The notes: generated by a model not told the origin, from the letters alone. A DNA stretch of 41,499 nucleotides from Prochlorococcus sp. HOT208_60m_813B04 (GCA_002025975.1 MWOU01000107.1:1-41499); one strand, 5' to 3'; counted from the first letter of the stretch, positions 28,223 through 37,620 are shown. Translations and numbers: made by a program.

Positions 28223-29479
28223 ATGAGTATTAAAAGAATTTTTCATGACCCAATTCATAAAGAAATAGTATTTGATGCAGGAAAGCCAGAAGAATTAATG
28301 ATTATGGAATTAATTGATACAGTCGCTTTTCAAAGACTAAGAAGAATAAAACAACTTGGAGCGGCATCATTACTTTTTCATGGTGCAGAATCGAGTAGAT
28401 TTACTCACTCAATTGGTGTTTTTTGTATAGCTAGAAAAATTTTTAAGAGATTGATTGAAAGTAAATCTTCATTTTATGAAAATAAATTTGTTCTCTATGG
28501 AGCAGCTCTACTACATGATTTAGGTCATGGACCTTTAAGCCATACCAGCGAAACAATATTCGAGCATGATCACGAACAATGGTCTGAAAACTTAGTTAAA
28601 AATTATTTTCCAATAAATTCAATCCTCAAAAAGTATGACAAAGATTTACCTAGAAAAATTTGTGAATTATTTCAATCCAAACAACTATTTTCAAAACCTT
28701 TAAAAACATTGATAAGTAGTGAGATTGATTGCGATCGTCTCGATTATCTTTTACGCGATAGTTACAACACAGGTACTAATTACGGTTTAGTAGATTTAGA
28801 GAGAATAATTTCAGCTCTTACCTTTTCACCTGATGGGAATATTGGAATCAAACCAAAAGGAGTGATCGCTATTGAGCATTTCCTTGTTCTTAGAAACTTG
28901 ATGTATAGAACTATCTACAATCACAAGATAAATGAAATATCAACATGGATTCTAGAAAAAATATTACACACAATAAAACATAATTACGAAAAGAATATTT
29001 GGTTAGATAATTCTTTATATAAATGGATTTTTTCACCTTCAAAGGTTGATTTTGATGATTTCATAAGAAATGATGATATAACTTTTAATTATCATTTGAT
29101 TAGATGGAAAGATGAATCTTTTGAGCCACTTTCTACACTATGCAAAATGTTTATTGACAGAGATTTATTAAAAGCATCAGACATAAGTTTTTTAAGTAAG
29201 ATGAATAGATTAAAAATCCTTGCATTTGCTACAAAATTATGTGAAAAGAATGGTTATGATTCAGAAATATTTTGTGGGATTAAGGAAAATTCTTTTAAAG
29301 GTTTTGAATCTAATAATGCGCTAAAAATATGGGACGGCACTCATCAAAGCGCATTAGAAAATAGTTCTGCATTAATAAAAACTTTAATGAGATCTGAGGA
29401 AAGCTCCTTTATTATTTATCCAGATATGATCAAAAATGAAATTAAAAATGAAATTTCATTAATAAAAAACAATTCCTAG
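28223..29479 (+). CDS. HD-domain phosphohydrolase (SAMHD1/dGTPase-like)
   Basis: A 418-residue HD-superfamily enzyme. Metal ligands are visible: His in SRFTHSIGVF, the HD pair in LLHDLGHGPLSH, and a later Asp in EIDCDRLDYLLRD, which follows the SAMHD1/YwfO group pattern (IHDPIHKEI start, AFQRLRRIKQLG). Such proteins hydrolyse deoxynucleoside triphosphates or related nucleotides. It starts 28 nt after ctpA and is followed 10 nt later by minC, so it sits in a ctpA-HD-min gene string; whether it helps cell-division control is not known. Confidence 0.88.
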   Translation: MSIKRIFHDPIHKEIVFDAGKPEELMIMELIDTVAFQRLRRIKQLGAASLLFHGAESSRFTHSIGVFCIARKIFKRLIESKSSFYENKFVLYGAALLHDLGHGPLSHTSETIFEHDHEQWSENLVKNYFPINSILKKYDKDLPRKICELFQSKQLFSKPLKTLISSEIDCDRLDYLLRDSYNTGTNYGLVDLERIISALTFSPDGNIGIKPKGVIAIEHFLVLRNLMYRTIYNHKINEISTWILEKILHTIKHNYEKNIWLDNSLYKWIFSPSKVDFDDFIRNDDITFNYHLIRWKDESFEPLSTLCKMFIDRDLLKASDISFLSKMNRLKILAFATKLCEKNGYDSEIFCGIKENSFKGFESNNALKIWDGTHQSALENSSALIKTLMRSEESSFIIYPDMIKNEIKNEISLIKNNS

Positions 29480-29489
29480 ATTTAATTAA

Positions 29490-30152
29490 ATGGAAATCGT
29501 TTTAAAAAATAATAAAAGTGAATATTTAGAGATTTTTTCTATATTAAATTTAGATAATATCCATGAAACTTTCAAAAGGTTTTCTTCCATGAAGGAACCT
29601 TTAGAAGCAAAAATTTTTGCCGTCAGCGAGTCAATAAGTTCTCAAAAATTAGCAAAATTAAAAAACCACCTTAACAAAATTAATGTTTGTTCTTTGCGCA
29701 TTTACTCAAATAATAGAAATACAGTATTAAGCGGGAAGTCTTTAAAAATTGATTCAGTTTTGATTAAAGAGCAAGAGATTAAAAAAAAGTTACTATCCTT
29801 AAATTCAAAAAAGAAAGAAGATCTTCTTCACAAAGGAACAGTACGCTCAGGTGAAAGAATATCTTCAAATGGAAACCTATGCATTATTGGAGACGTTAAT
29901 CCAGGAGCAATAGTTTCCGCTAAGAAAAATATTTATGTTTGGGGCAAATTACTAGGGATCGCATTTGCAGGTAAAAGTGGAAATAAAAATGCATCTATTG
30001 CATCACTTTATCTAAACCCTTTACAGTTGAGAATTGCAGATGTGATAGCTATAGGACCAAAGGATAAACCCAAAAATTATTATCCAGAAATTGCGGTAAT
30101 AGATGAACAAACGATAATTATCAAACCACACTTAATCGAAAATAAAAATTAA
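29490..30152 (+). CDS. minC: Septum site-determining protein MinC
   Basis: A 220-residue division inhibitor. The N-terminal domain (1-105) is diverged, but the C-terminal beta-helix is clear: GTVRSGERISSNGNLCIIGD, VNPGAIVSAKKNIYVWGKLLG, GIAFAGKSGNKNASIASLYL, LQLRIADVIA. MinC blocks FtsZ assembly away from midcell and is recruited by MinD. ATG 29490 is 10 nt after the HD gene, so it is probably co-transcribed with it. Confidence 0.93.
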   Translation: MEIVLKNNKSEYLEIFSILNLDNIHETFKRFSSMKEPLEAKIFAVSESISSQKLAKLKNHLNKINVCSLRIYSNNRNTVLSGKSLKIDSVLIKEQEIKKKLLSLNSKKKEDLLHKGTVRSGERISSNGNLCIIGDVNPGAIVSAKKNIYVWGKLLGIAFAGKSGNKNASIASLYLNPLQLRIADVIAIGPKDKPKNYYPEIAVIDEQTIIIKPHLIENKN

Positions 30153-30263
30153 TCAATAATTTGCAATAAATTAATTCAAAATTGATAAATTTAAGAATTA
30201 CTTAATCTTTAAAATATTTAACTTTCTGCAAGTAGCTTTATTATTTGTAAAATCTTAAAAATC

Positions 30264-31079
30264 GTGGGGAAGAACACTCGCACAATATTAATTTGCTCAG
30301 GTAAGGGAGGAGTTGGCAAAACAACTTTAACTGCAAACCTAGGTATAGCGCTTGCTAATAGCGGAGCAACAACTGCTGTATTAGATGCTGATTTTGGCTT
30401 AAGAAATTTAGATCTTCTTCTAGGATTAGAAAATCGCATCATTTATACAGCTCAAGATGTTCTAGACAAAAATTGTCGTCTTGAGCAGGCATTGGTTAGA
30501 CATAAAAAGGAACCTAATCTTGCTCTTCTACCTGCTGGAGATCCAAGGATGTTGGATTGGATGAAACCCGAAGATATGAAAAAAATTAGTGAGCTACTTA
30601 GTGAAAAATTTGATTTTGTCCTAGTAGATTGTCCTGCTGGTGTAGAAGATGGCTTTAAAAATGCTCTTGCAGCCTGTAAAGAAGCTATTGTTGTAACGAA
30701 CCCGGAATTATCGGCAGTGCGGGATGCAGATAGAGTAATAGGGATTCTTAATACTTCAGATATTGAGCCTATTCAACTTGTAATCAATAGAGTTCGCCCT
30801 AACATGATGGCTAGTCAAGAAATGTTATCCATCGAAGATGTTCAAGGGATCCTTTCTTTGCCTTTGTTAGGGATTGTTTTAGAAGATGAACAGGTAATTA
30901 TAAGTACAAATAGAGGAGAGCCACTTACACTTTCAGATGGTAGATCTCCTGCAAAAAAATGTTATTTGAATATTTCTCAAAGACTTACAAATAAAGATGT
31001 ACCAATTATCGATCTTAAAAAAGAAGGCAAAAGTCTTAAAGATAAATTCATGAGATTAATGCAAACAAAGGTTTTTTAA
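30264..31079 (+). CDS. minD: Septum site-determining ATPase MinD
   Basis: A 271-residue ParA/MinD ATPase with the deviant Walker A GKGGVGKT at residues 13-20, [10 protein letters not shown] (switch I) and [10 protein letters not shown] (Walker B/switch II). The C-terminal amphipathic helix [13 protein letters not shown] is the membrane-targeting sequence. The start codon is GTG at 30264; no ATG lies nearby in frame. The gap of 111 nt from minC allows a separate promoter. minE starts 1 nt after its stop. Confidence 0.97.
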   Translation: MGKNTRTILICSGKGGVGKTTLTANLGIALANSGATTAVLDADFGLRNLDLLLGLENRIIYTAQDVLDKNCRLEQALVRHKKEPNLALLPAGDPRMLDWMKPEDMKKISELLSEKFDFVLVDCPAGVEDGFKNALAACKEAIVVTNPELSAVRDADRVIGILNTSDIEPIQLVINRVRPNMMASQEMLSIEDVQGILSLPLLGIVLEDEQVIISTNRGEPLTLSDGRSPAKKCYLNISQRLTNKDVPIIDLKKEGKSLKDKFMRLMQTKVF

Positions 31080-31080
31080 A

Positions 31081-31416
31081 ATGATGACTCTCAGAGATCT
31101 TATAAATAAATTACTAGGCAGAGAAACGTCTAGTGCGAATACAGCTAGAGAAAGATTACAACTTGTACTTGCTCATGACAGAGTTGATATGAGTTCCTTA
31201 ACAACTGATCTTTTGGATAAAATGAGGAAAGAGATTCTTGATGTTGTTGCTAAATATGTTGAAATTGATTTTGAGGAGGTGGCAGTAAGTTTGGAGACTG
31301 AGGATAGAATGACTGCACTAGTTGCCAATTTGCCAATCAAAAGAACTATTTCAGGGGAAATAAAATTCAAAAAAACTGATAAAACTGATAAAGCTAACAA
31401 AGATATCAAAAAGTAA
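31081..31416 (+). CDS. minE: Cell division topological specificity factor MinE
   Basis: 111 residues: an N-terminal membrane/MinD-contact region ([17 protein letters not shown]), then the dimerisation domain ([17 protein letters not shown]... through ...[12 protein letters not shown]), and a Lys/Asp-rich tail ([13 protein letters not shown]) that makes it longer than the 88-residue E. coli protein. It stimulates MinD ATPase and sets the pole-to-pole pattern. ATG 31081 follows the minD stop by 1 nt, so translation is probably coupled. Confidence 0.95.
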   Translation: MMTLRDLINKLLGRETSSANTARERLQLVLAHDRVDMSSLTTDLLDKMRKEILDVVAKYVEIDFEEVAVSLETEDRMTALVANLPIKRTISGEIKFKKTDKTDKANKDIKK

Positions 31417-31481
31417 TAAATTTAAAAAAAGCTAAAAAAATACTGATAATTGACCCTCCCTAATTGTAAGATGAAAAGATT

Positions 31482-31553
31482 GCCGGCTTAGCTCAGCGGT
31501 AGAGCAGCGCTTTTGTAAAGCGAAGGTCATCAGTTCAAATCTGTTAGCCGGCA
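31482..31553 (+). tRNA. tRNA-Thr (TGT)
   Basis: A 72-nt cloverleaf: acceptor GCCGGCT/AGCCGGC, AGCTCAGCGGTAGAGC D arm, anticodon loop CTTTTGTAAAG with TGT, AGTTCAAATCT T arm. CCA not encoded. A TGTAAGAT sequence (31465-31472) about 10 nt upstream looks like an extended -10 box. Confidence 0.96.
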
Positions 31554-31564
31554 TTTTGATTTAT

Positions 31565-31732
31565 TTAATTCTGTTCAATATTCTTTGCAGAAAATAAAAA
31601 GACTAAACCTATCAGAGCAACAATAGGAAAAAATCTTATTTCCAGAACATACTCTAAAAAAGATGCAAGGGGTTCAAATATCCAATAAGTAAAAATTTGA
31701 ATTAATAAAACAAAAAATAGTAATAAAAACAT
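31565..31732 (-). CDS. Small membrane protein, 55 aa
   Basis: The minus-strand frame starts at ATG 31732, whose last base overlaps the tsaC stop (TAATG), and ends at 31565. Two hydrophobic helices (MFLLLFFVLLIQIFTYWIF and FFPIVALIGLVFLFSA) flank a short acidic turn (EPLASFLEYVLEI). The stop-start overlap with tsaC argues for a real, translationally coupled gene. It ends 11 nt from the convergent tRNA-Thr. Family not recognised. Confidence 0.68.
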   Translation of the reverse strand: MFLLLFFVLLIQIFTYWIFEPLASFLEYVLEIRFFPIVALIGLVFLFSAKNIEQN

Positions 31733-32313
31733 TAAAACAATTCCTTAACTATTACTTCTCCTTCTCTAATCAGTTGCCAATTTCCACTGTTTTTCCAAAA
31801 TATAATAGTACTTGCTTTTCCACTACTTTTCCCCCAGGGGATAGGGCCCAAAATCTTTGTAGAAGGGAAGTCTAGAGCAATACCTTCAGCTGTAATTGAT
31901 CCTTTAAAACCTGAAATATTTGCACTTGAAGTTAACAATGGGCCTGTTTCTATCAAAAGAGATTGTGCGATATTTGAATTTGGAATTCTCAACCCAATAG
32001 TTTGATCATTACTGGTAAGGTGTGCAGTCTGATTTACTGAAGCAGGAATAACAATTGTCAGAGCTCCAGGCCAATATTTTGAGGCTAAATTTTCGTAATC
32101 TTCTTTTGCTGATTCGTGAACATAATCAATTAAGTGTTTATGTTCTGATCCCATAAGAATTAAGGGTTTGTTTTTATCTCTTTTTTTAAACTCATAAATA
32201 ATATTTGAGAATTTTGGTAAGCATCCAATTGCAGGTAAAGTGTCCGTTGGGAAAATTATAGGCAAACCACTTTTAAGGGTCCTCCAAGCAGTTTTGCAGT
32301 CTACTAAATTCAT
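31732..32313 (-). CDS. tsaC: L-threonylcarbamoyladenylate synthase (TsaC/Sua5/YrdC)
   Basis: A 193-residue YrdC-fold protein that makes threonylcarbamoyl-AMP from Thr, bicarbonate and ATP, first step of tRNA t6A37 formation. Seen: IIFPTDTLPAIGC near residues 19-31, FKKRDKNKPLILMGS (about 42-56), YWPGALTIVIP, and LLTSSANISG. The short single-domain form is the TsaC type, lacking the Sua5 C-terminal domain. It lies 23 nt downstream of prmC and ends overlapping a 55-residue membrane-protein ORF. t6A biosynthesis needs TsaB, D and E, which lie elsewhere. Confidence 0.93.
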   Translation of the reverse strand: MNLVDCKTAWRTLKSGLPIIFPTDTLPAIGCLPKFSNIIYEFKKRDKNKPLILMGSEHKHLIDYVHESAKEDYENLASKYWPGALTIVIPASVNQTAHLTSNDQTIGLRIPNSNIAQSLLIETGPLLTSSANISGFKGSITAEGIALDFPSTKILGPIPWGKSSGKASTIIFWKNSGNWQLIREGEVIVKELF

Positions 32314-32336
32314 TTAGATTCAGAACCTGTAGTAAT

Positions 32337-33206
32337 TTATTTATATCTTCCAATAGTAAACCTACCAATACCTGAAAGATCTTTCACAATTTCTATTGAT
32401 GTAAATTTATTTTTCATAAGTAGTTGTTTTACTTTTTCACTTTGATCAAAATGATTCTCTAAAATTAGCCAACCATTCTCTTTTAAGAATAATGGGGCTT
32501 TATGTATTATTTCCCTAATATGTTTTAAACCATCTTCGCCACCTAGTAAAGCGACTTTAGGTTCGAAATTTTTAACTTCTTTTGGTAATTTTTCATAAAT
32601 ATCTCTGGGAATATATGGCGGGTTTGAAATAGCGAGGTCTAATTTTCCTTCAAAACTTTCAAGAGGTGACCACCAATTTCCACAATAAAATTTCAAATTT
32701 GATTGTTTAGAAGAATTTATAAAATTTTTATTGGCAATTTCTAATGCGTCTTGATCTATATCAGTTGCCACTCCTTCGCTAAATGGATAAGCCAATGCCA
32801 ACGCAATACTAATTGCACCTGATCCAGTTCCTAATTCAGCAAAAAATAATTTTTCTGATTTCTTTCGAAATATATTGAAGACGATATCAACTATGAGCTC
32901 TGTTTCTGGTCTGGGAATGAGTACTTTGTTTGTAACTTTTAATTTTAAGTCTCTCCAAAAAGTTATTCCACAAAGATACTGAATAGGGCAAGATTTTAGT
33001 AAATGATCATCCCAAACAGATTCTAAATATTCTAAATTTTTTCTTAAATGTATATCTTCCTTAAGATTTAAACTTTTCAAATTTAGCTCGCTTGAAGATA
33101 TACCGCCTATACAATCAAGTAAAACAGCAAAAGATGGTTGGTCCCCTCCTTTAGAAAGTTGCTTTTTTTTCCAAAATAAAAATTCTTCTACAGAAATGCA
33201 AAGCAT
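32337..33206 (-). CDS. prmC: Release factor glutamine methyltransferase PrmC (HemK)
   Basis: A 289-residue SAM-dependent methyltransferase for the GGQ glutamine of release factors RF1 and RF2. The SAM-binding motif ELGTGSGAISIALA and the catalytic NPPYIP are both present, and an N-terminal helical domain (about 1-95) matches PrmC layout. Paired with tsaC (23 nt apart) in a translation-quality cluster. The start ATG 33206 lies 11 nt from the psbM stop, so psbM and prmC share the minus strand and could be co-transcribed. Confidence 0.94.
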   Translation of the reverse strand: MLCISVEEFLFWKKKQLSKGGDQPSFAVLLDCIGGISSSELNLKSLNLKEDIHLRKNLEYLESVWDDHLLKSCPIQYLCGITFWRDLKLKVTNKVLIPRPETELIVDIVFNIFRKKSEKLFFAELGTGSGAISIALALAYPFSEGVATDIDQDALEIANKNFINSSKQSNLKFYCGNWWSPLESFEGKLDLAISNPPYIPRDIYEKLPKEVKNFEPKVALLGGEDGLKHIREIIHKAPLFLKENGWLILENHFDQSEKVKQLLMKNKFTSIEIVKDLSGIGRFTIGRYK

Positions 33207-33217
33207 TTATTAAAGTA

Positions 33218-33370
33218 TTAGCGTTTTGGCCCAAGCCTACCTTTACTAGAATCAGAGTAGAAGCTTGATTTTTCTCCATCTTGTGTAGAAATAAATAAAC
33301 CAATCAGAAATATTGTTGGCACTCCTACAAATAAAAGGCTAGCTACAAATCCAAAGTTAGTTGTTTCCAT
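33218..33370 (-). CDS. psbM: Photosystem II small subunit PsbM, with extended C-terminus
   Basis: A 50-residue protein, too short for routine calling. The N-terminal part METTNFGFVASLLFVGVPTI plus FLIGLFISTQ is the single PsbM membrane helix, which lies at the PSII dimer interface. Most PsbM proteins are about 33-38 residues; here the helix is followed by a hydrophilic tail (DGEKSSFYSDSSKGRLGPKR). Transcribed toward prmC, 11 nt apart. Confidence 0.9.
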   Translation of the reverse strand: METTNFGFVASLLFVGVPTIFLIGLFISTQDGEKSSFYSDSSKGRLGPKR

Positions 33371-33474
33371 TTAATTGGTAGTTCTATATTAGGTATTAAG
33401 ACTATAGACGTATAACTTGGAATAAAGTGGAAAAATAAACAAATTTTATTAACTGATTAACAGTCTTAAACAAT

Positions 33475-33837
33475 TTATCGAGGTAATTTTTTATTTTCAC
33501 TAATTTTTTTTAGTTCTTCCAAATTTGAAGGAGGAGATTGTGGTTTTGTTAAAATTACGGCTGAAGATTTTATCAATGTTTGACAAGCTAGGCGCCAATT
33601 TTCTGGTCTATTTTTTAGTTTTTCTTCTTCAACAGATGTAAGAGGACTCAAAGAATTTTTGTTTCCACCTTCAACTGAAATAAAGCAAGTACTGCATTGT
33701 CCTGCTCCTCCACAATTTCCCAAAATACCTTTTAAACCATAAAGTTGTAAGTTTTCTTTCATTACCAATTCCCTTAAATTTTCACCTGGATTACATTGAA
33801 CCTCTAAGTCCTCACGGATAAATCTGATAGTTGCCAT
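33475..33837 (-). CDS. 2Fe-2S plant-type ferredoxin
   Basis: 120 residues. The cluster ligands are C42, C48, C51 (NCGGAGQCSTC) and C85 (ACQT), giving C-x5-C-x2-C-x33-C. The spacing before the last Cys and the long C-terminal extension (KPQSPPSNLEELKKISENKKLPR) differ from the main photosynthetic PetF (C-x4-C-x2-C-x29-C), so this is a minor ferredoxin isoform with a different redox partner. Divergent from psbB, whose start is 222 nt away. Confidence 0.88.
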   Translation of the reverse strand: MATIRFIREDLEVQCNPGENLRELVMKENLQLYGLKGILGNCGGAGQCSTCFISVEGGNKNSLSPLTSVEEEKLKNRPENWRLACQTLIKSSAVILTKPQSPPSNLEELKKISENKKLPR

Positions 33838-34059
33838 TTTTTTAGTTATTTTTCTTATTTTGGCGTTTTACTTTGAGAATTGTGACCAAAATATTAACAG
33901 TTTTTAGCTAAAAATTCCTTGTAAACTCTGTTCTGCTAATGGATTTGCCCAATTTTTATAAGAAAATAAATTTATTTACAAAAATCCCTCAAAGACTAAA
34001 AAACCCTTACTATCGTGATGTTTAGCTGTTTATTCAGCATAGTTACTAGAAATTAACCG

Positions 34060-35583
34060 ATGGGATTGCCTTGGTATCGAGTTCACACAGTAGTTATTAA
34101 TGACCCAGGTCGACTACTCGCTGTGCATCTTATGCATACTGCATTATTAGCCGGCTGGGCCGGTTCAATGGCTCTTTATGAATTAGCCATTTTTGATCCT
34201 TCTGATGCTGTTCTCAATCCAATGTGGAGACAGGGGATGTACGTTATGCCTTTCATGGCGAGACTAGGTATCACAAGTAGTTGGAATGGATGGGATATTA
34301 CGGGCGCTACTGGAGTTGATCCTGGATTCTGGAGTTTTGAAGGGGTTGCGGCAGCACACATAGTATTTAGTGGCCTATTGATGTTGGCATCTATTTGGCA
34401 CTGGACATATTGGGACCTAGATTTATGGGAAGATTCAAGAACTGGTGAGCCTGCTCTTGATTTACCAAGAATTTTTGGAATCCACCTTCTTTTAGCAGGA
34501 CTTACATGTTTTGGTTTTGGAGCTTTTCATTGCGCAAACGTGGGGATTTGGGTTTCTGATCCCTATGGTTTAGGTGGTCATGTAGAACCAGTAGCACCTT
34601 CTTGGGGAGTTGAAGGATTTAACCCATTTAATCCAGGAGGTATTGTAGCTAATCATATTGCAGCAGGACTTATGGGTATTATTGGAGGTATTTTTCACAT
34701 TACCAACAGGCCTGGAGAAAGACTTTATAGAGCATTAAAACTTGGAAGTCTTGAAGGAGTTCTTGCTAGTGCTTTAGCTGCTGTACTATTTGTTTCTTTT
34801 GTTGTTTCTGGAACAATGTGGTACGGCTCAGCAACCACTCCAATAGAGCTTTTTGGTCCTACTAGATATCAATGGGATTCGGGCTATTTCAAAACTGAAA
34901 TTAACAGAAGAGTACAAGCTGCTATTGATGATGGTGCCACTAAATCAGAGGCATATGCATCGATTCCAGAAAAATTAGCCTTCTACGATTATGTAGGTAA
35001 TAGTCCAGCTAAAGGGGGACTTTTCAGAGTTGGAGCTCTTGTTAATGGTGATGGTTTACCAACTGGTTGGCAAGGACACATTGCTTTCCAAGATAAGGAA
35101 GGTAACGAGTTAGAAGTTAGAAGAATTCCTAATTTCTTTGAAAACTTCCCTGTCATTCTTGAAGACAAAGAAGGTAATGTAAGGGCAGATATCCCATTTA
35201 GAAGAGCTGAAGCAAAGTACTCATTTGAGCAAACTGGCATTACTGCAACTATCTATGGTGGAGACCTAGATGGACAAACATTTACAGATCCTGCAGTAGT
35301 GAAAAGATTAGCTAGAAAGGCTCAGCTTGGAGAAGCATTCAAGTTTGATAGAGAGACATATAAATCTGACGGTGTATTCCGAAGCTCACCAAGAGCGTGG
35401 TTTACATATGCACATTTATGTTTCGGATTGCTATTCTTGTTTGGCCACTGGTGGCACGCTTCAAGAACACTTTACAGAAATTCCTTTGCTGGTATTGATG
35501 CTGAGATTGGAGACCAAGTTGAATTTGGTTTATTCAAGAAACTTGGAGACGAAACCACAAGAAGAATCCCTGGAAGGGTTTAA
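34060..35583 (+). CDS. psbB: Photosystem II CP47 core antenna protein, PsbB
   Basis: The full 507-residue CP47, from [20 protein letters not shown] to [12 protein letters not shown]. Six membrane helices carry chlorophyll-ligating His residues, and a large lumenal loop lies between helices 5 and 6 (about 255-445). Binds inner-antenna chlorophylls and passes energy to the PSII reaction centre. A TACTAT box (34008-34013) lies about 45 nt upstream of the ATG and may be its -10. psbT follows 23 nt downstream, as in most cyanobacteria. Confidence 0.98.
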   Translation: MGLPWYRVHTVVINDPGRLLAVHLMHTALLAGWAGSMALYELAIFDPSDAVLNPMWRQGMYVMPFMARLGITSSWNGWDITGATGVDPGFWSFEGVAAAHIVFSGLLMLASIWHWTYWDLDLWEDSRTGEPALDLPRIFGIHLLLAGLTCFGFGAFHCANVGIWVSDPYGLGGHVEPVAPSWGVEGFNPFNPGGIVANHIAAGLMGIIGGIFHITNRPGERLYRALKLGSLEGVLASALAAVLFVSFVVSGTMWYGSATTPIELFGPTRYQWDSGYFKTEINRRVQAAIDDGATKSEAYASIPEKLAFYDYVGNSPAKGGLFRVGALVNGDGLPTGWQGHIAFQDKEGNELEVRRIPNFFENFPVILEDKEGNVRADIPFRRAEAKYSFEQTGITATIYGGDLDGQTFTDPAVVKRLARKAQLGEAFKFDRETYKSDGVFRSSPRAWFTYAHLCFGLLFLFGHWWHASRTLYRNSFAGIDAEIGDQVEFGLFKKLGDETTRRIPGRV

Positions 35584-35606
35584 ACTAAACTTTATTACTT
35601 AATCTT

Positions 35607-35705
35607 ATGGAAGCTTTCGCTTACGTTCTTATACTAACTCTCGCAGTTGTAACCTTGTTCTTTGCTGTCGCCTTTAGAGACCCTCCTAAATTCGATAGAA
35701 AATGA
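35607..35705 (+). CDS. psbT: Photosystem II small subunit PsbT
   Basis: 32 residues: [20 protein letters not shown] then [12 protein letters not shown]. One membrane helix and the conserved RDPPK tail are the complete PsbT. It sits at the PSII dimer interface and helps recovery from photodamage. Follows psbB by 23 nt and is followed by a strong terminator. Confidence 0.95.
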   Translation: MEAFAYVLILTLAVVTLFFAVAFRDPPKFDRK

Positions 35706-35719
35706 ACCAAGAAAAAAAG

Positions 35720-35744
35720 AACCTCTTTAACAAGAGGTTTTTTT
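35720..35744 (+). terminator. Rho-independent terminator of psbB-psbT
   Basis: AACCTCTT (35720-35727), loop TAAC and AAGAGGTT (35732-35739), followed by a T run. Stem of 8 bp, 14 nt after the psbT stop. Confidence 0.93.
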
Positions 35745-35802
35745 ACTTTTCATAATTAGAAAATTACCCTACTATTAGGGTTGAATTACACTTTTTCACC
35801 AC

Positions 35803-36282
35803 ATGCAGTGTCCAACCTGTCAAAACACAGATAGCAGAGTTTTGGAATCAAGATCTGCTGATAGTGGTAAAAGTGTTCGAAGAAGAAGAGAGTGCTTAAA
35901 TTGCAGCTTTAGATTCACAACTTATGAAAGAGTGGAAACAATGCCAGTTTCAGTTATAAAGAAAGACGGTGGCAGAGAATTATTTGATAAACAAAAATTA
36001 TTTACTGGCATATCAAGGGCATGCGAAAAGACTAACTTCAGTAGTGAAGCAATTATTAATTTCGTAGATGGAATTGAATCACAAATCGTTCAAGACTCTA
36101 ATAAAGATATTAAATCTTCACAAATCGGAGAATTAATACTTAAAAATCTTAGGAAAGAAAACGAAGTCGCCTATATAAGATACGCCTCAGTTTACAGAAA
36201 ATTTAACGGTGTAAAAGATTTTATTTCTACTCTTGAATCTCTAAAAGGAAGTTCAAAAAACCAATTAGCTTCAATTTTATAA
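35803..36282 (+). CDS. nrdR: Transcriptional repressor NrdR
   Basis: 159 residues. Zinc ribbon C3, C6, C31, C34 with the basic stretch [11 protein letters not shown] for DNA binding, then an ATP-cone domain from about 49 ([20 protein letters not shown]) to about 140. It senses dATP/ATP and represses ribonucleotide reductase genes. The length is typical. Monocistronic, between the psbT terminator and the S1 gene. No nrd gene is in this window. Confidence 0.96.
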   Translation: MQCPTCQNTDSRVLESRSADSGKSVRRRRECLNCSFRFTTYERVETMPVSVIKKDGGRELFDKQKLFTGISRACEKTNFSSEAIINFVDGIESQIVQDSNKDIKSSQIGELILKNLRKENEVAYIRYASVYRKFNGVKDFISTLESLKGSSKNQLASIL

Positions 36283-36337
36283 AATTAAGCATCTTAAAGT
36301 GTAGAATACATAACACAAATGTTTTTGCTATTGGTTT

Positions 36338-36380
36338 GCAGGCTAGTAGCATACCTTTCTAACTACCTTAGGTAGTCTGC
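36338..36380 (+). promoter_or_regulatory. Competing hairpins in the S1 mRNA leader
   Basis: ACTACC-TTA-GGTAGT (36362-36376) is a perfect 6-bp hairpin. TAGTCTGC (36373-36380) can instead pair with GCAGGCTA (36338-36345), 8 bp with one G-U. The two use the same TAGT and so exclude each other. Both lie directly upstream of the S1 ATG (36391). A translational control role is inferred, S1 autoregulation being known in E. coli. Confidence 0.4.
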
Positions 36381-36390
36381 GATACAACAA

Positions 36391-37482
36391 ATGAACGAAA
36401 ATTCTTCCCAAACCATTAAAGAACTTTCTGAAGATCAAGAAATAAAAAATTCGACTGAGTTAGATAATGATTCAACCTCTCAAAATGAAGAAGATTTATC
36501 ATTCGAGAAGAGCGATATACCTTCAGCAGACTCTTCCTCTAGCAGAACAAATACTGATTTTGACAACGCAGGATTCACACAAGAAGAATTTGCATCGCTT
36601 TTGGGTAAGTATGACTATAACTTTAAGCCTGGCGATTTAGTTAAAGGTACCGTTTTTGCTCTAGAGCCAAAAGGGGCCATGATAGATATAGGGGCAAAAA
36701 CAGCTGCTTTTATGCCTGTTCAGGAGGTTTCAATAAATAGAGTTGAAGGACTTAATGATGTTTTACAACCTTCAGAAAGTAGAGAATTTTTCATAATGAG
36801 CGAAGAAAATGAAGATGGCCAATTAGCCCTCTCCATTCGAAGAATTGAATATCAAAGAGCATGGGAAAGGGTTAGACAACTTCAAAAAGAAGATGCGACT
36901 ATATATTCTGAAGTTTTTGCAACAAACAGAGGAGGGGCTCTCGTAAGGGTAGAAGGCTTGAGAGGTTTTATCCCAGGCTCTCATATAAGTGCTCGAAAAA
37001 TTAAAGATGATTTAGAAGGTGAATATTTGCCTTTAAAATTTCTTGAAGTTGATGAAGAGAGAAATAGATTAGTACTAAGCCATAGAAGAGCTTTGGTTGA
37101 GAAAAAAATGAACCGACTTGAGGTAGGAGAAGTTGTTGTAGGTTCTGTGAAAGGTATTAAACCTTATGGAGCCTTTATTGATATTGGTGGCGTTAGTGGT
37201 CTATTGCATATTTCTGAGATTAGTCATGAACATATTGAGACTCCTCATAACGTTTTAAATGTGAATGACCAAATGAAAGTTATGATAATTGACCTTGATT
37301 CAGAAAGAGGTCGAATTTCATTATCTACTAAAGCACTTGAACCTGAACCAGGCGATATGCTAACTGACCCTCAAAAAGTTTTTAGTAAAGCTGAAGAAAT
37401 GGCTGCGAAATATAAACAAATGTTATTTGAACAAACTGACGATAACGAAGAAATCGCCTCAGTTTCAGCTGAAAATGCATAA
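36391..37482 (+). CDS. rpsA: 30S ribosomal protein S1
   Basis: 363 residues with an acidic, Ser-rich N-terminal extension (about 1-75) and three S1 RNA-binding domains: about 77-150 (FKPGDLVKGTVFALEPKGAM), about 165-235 (YSEVFATNRGGALVRVEGLRGFIPGSH) and about 248-320 (LEVGEVVVGSVKGIKPYGAF). Cyanobacterial S1 has three such domains against six in E. coli. It binds mRNA for initiation, important here since many genes lack a good Shine-Dalgarno. The acidic tail ends DDNEEIASVSAENA. A 108-nt leader with alternative hairpins precedes it. Confidence 0.94.
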   Translation: MNENSSQTIKELSEDQEIKNSTELDNDSTSQNEEDLSFEKSDIPSADSSSSRTNTDFDNAGFTQEEFASLLGKYDYNFKPGDLVKGTVFALEPKGAMIDIGAKTAAFMPVQEVSINRVEGLNDVLQPSESREFFIMSEENEDGQLALSIRRIEYQRAWERVRQLQKEDATIYSEVFATNRGGALVRVEGLRGFIPGSHISARKIKDDLEGEYLPLKFLEVDEERNRLVLSHRRALVEKKMNRLEVGEVVVGSVKGIKPYGAFIDIGGVSGLLHISEISHEHIETPHNVLNVNDQMKVMIIDLDSERGRISLSTKALEPEPGDMLTDPQKVFSKAEEMAAKYKQMLFEQTDDNEEIASVSAENA

Positions 37483-37620
37483 CTTCACTTAATTATTTTG
37501 TGCACGAAATATCGGAACTTAATCCTCATTAGTCTTATACAAGTATTTTTTAATTTACAATAATTGATTTGTAACGATAATTTAATTTAGGATATTGCCT
37601 AATTCCAAAATTATTTGTTA

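Noticed and set aside
31490-31560. Phage or island attachment site at tRNA-Thr
   Set aside because: No duplicated tRNA 3' end, integrase or composition change lies nearby.
37483-37620. SAM riboswitch before metK
   Set aside because: The 138-nt leader lacks the conserved helices and core of SAM-I or other known SAM aptamers; it is plain AT-rich sequence.
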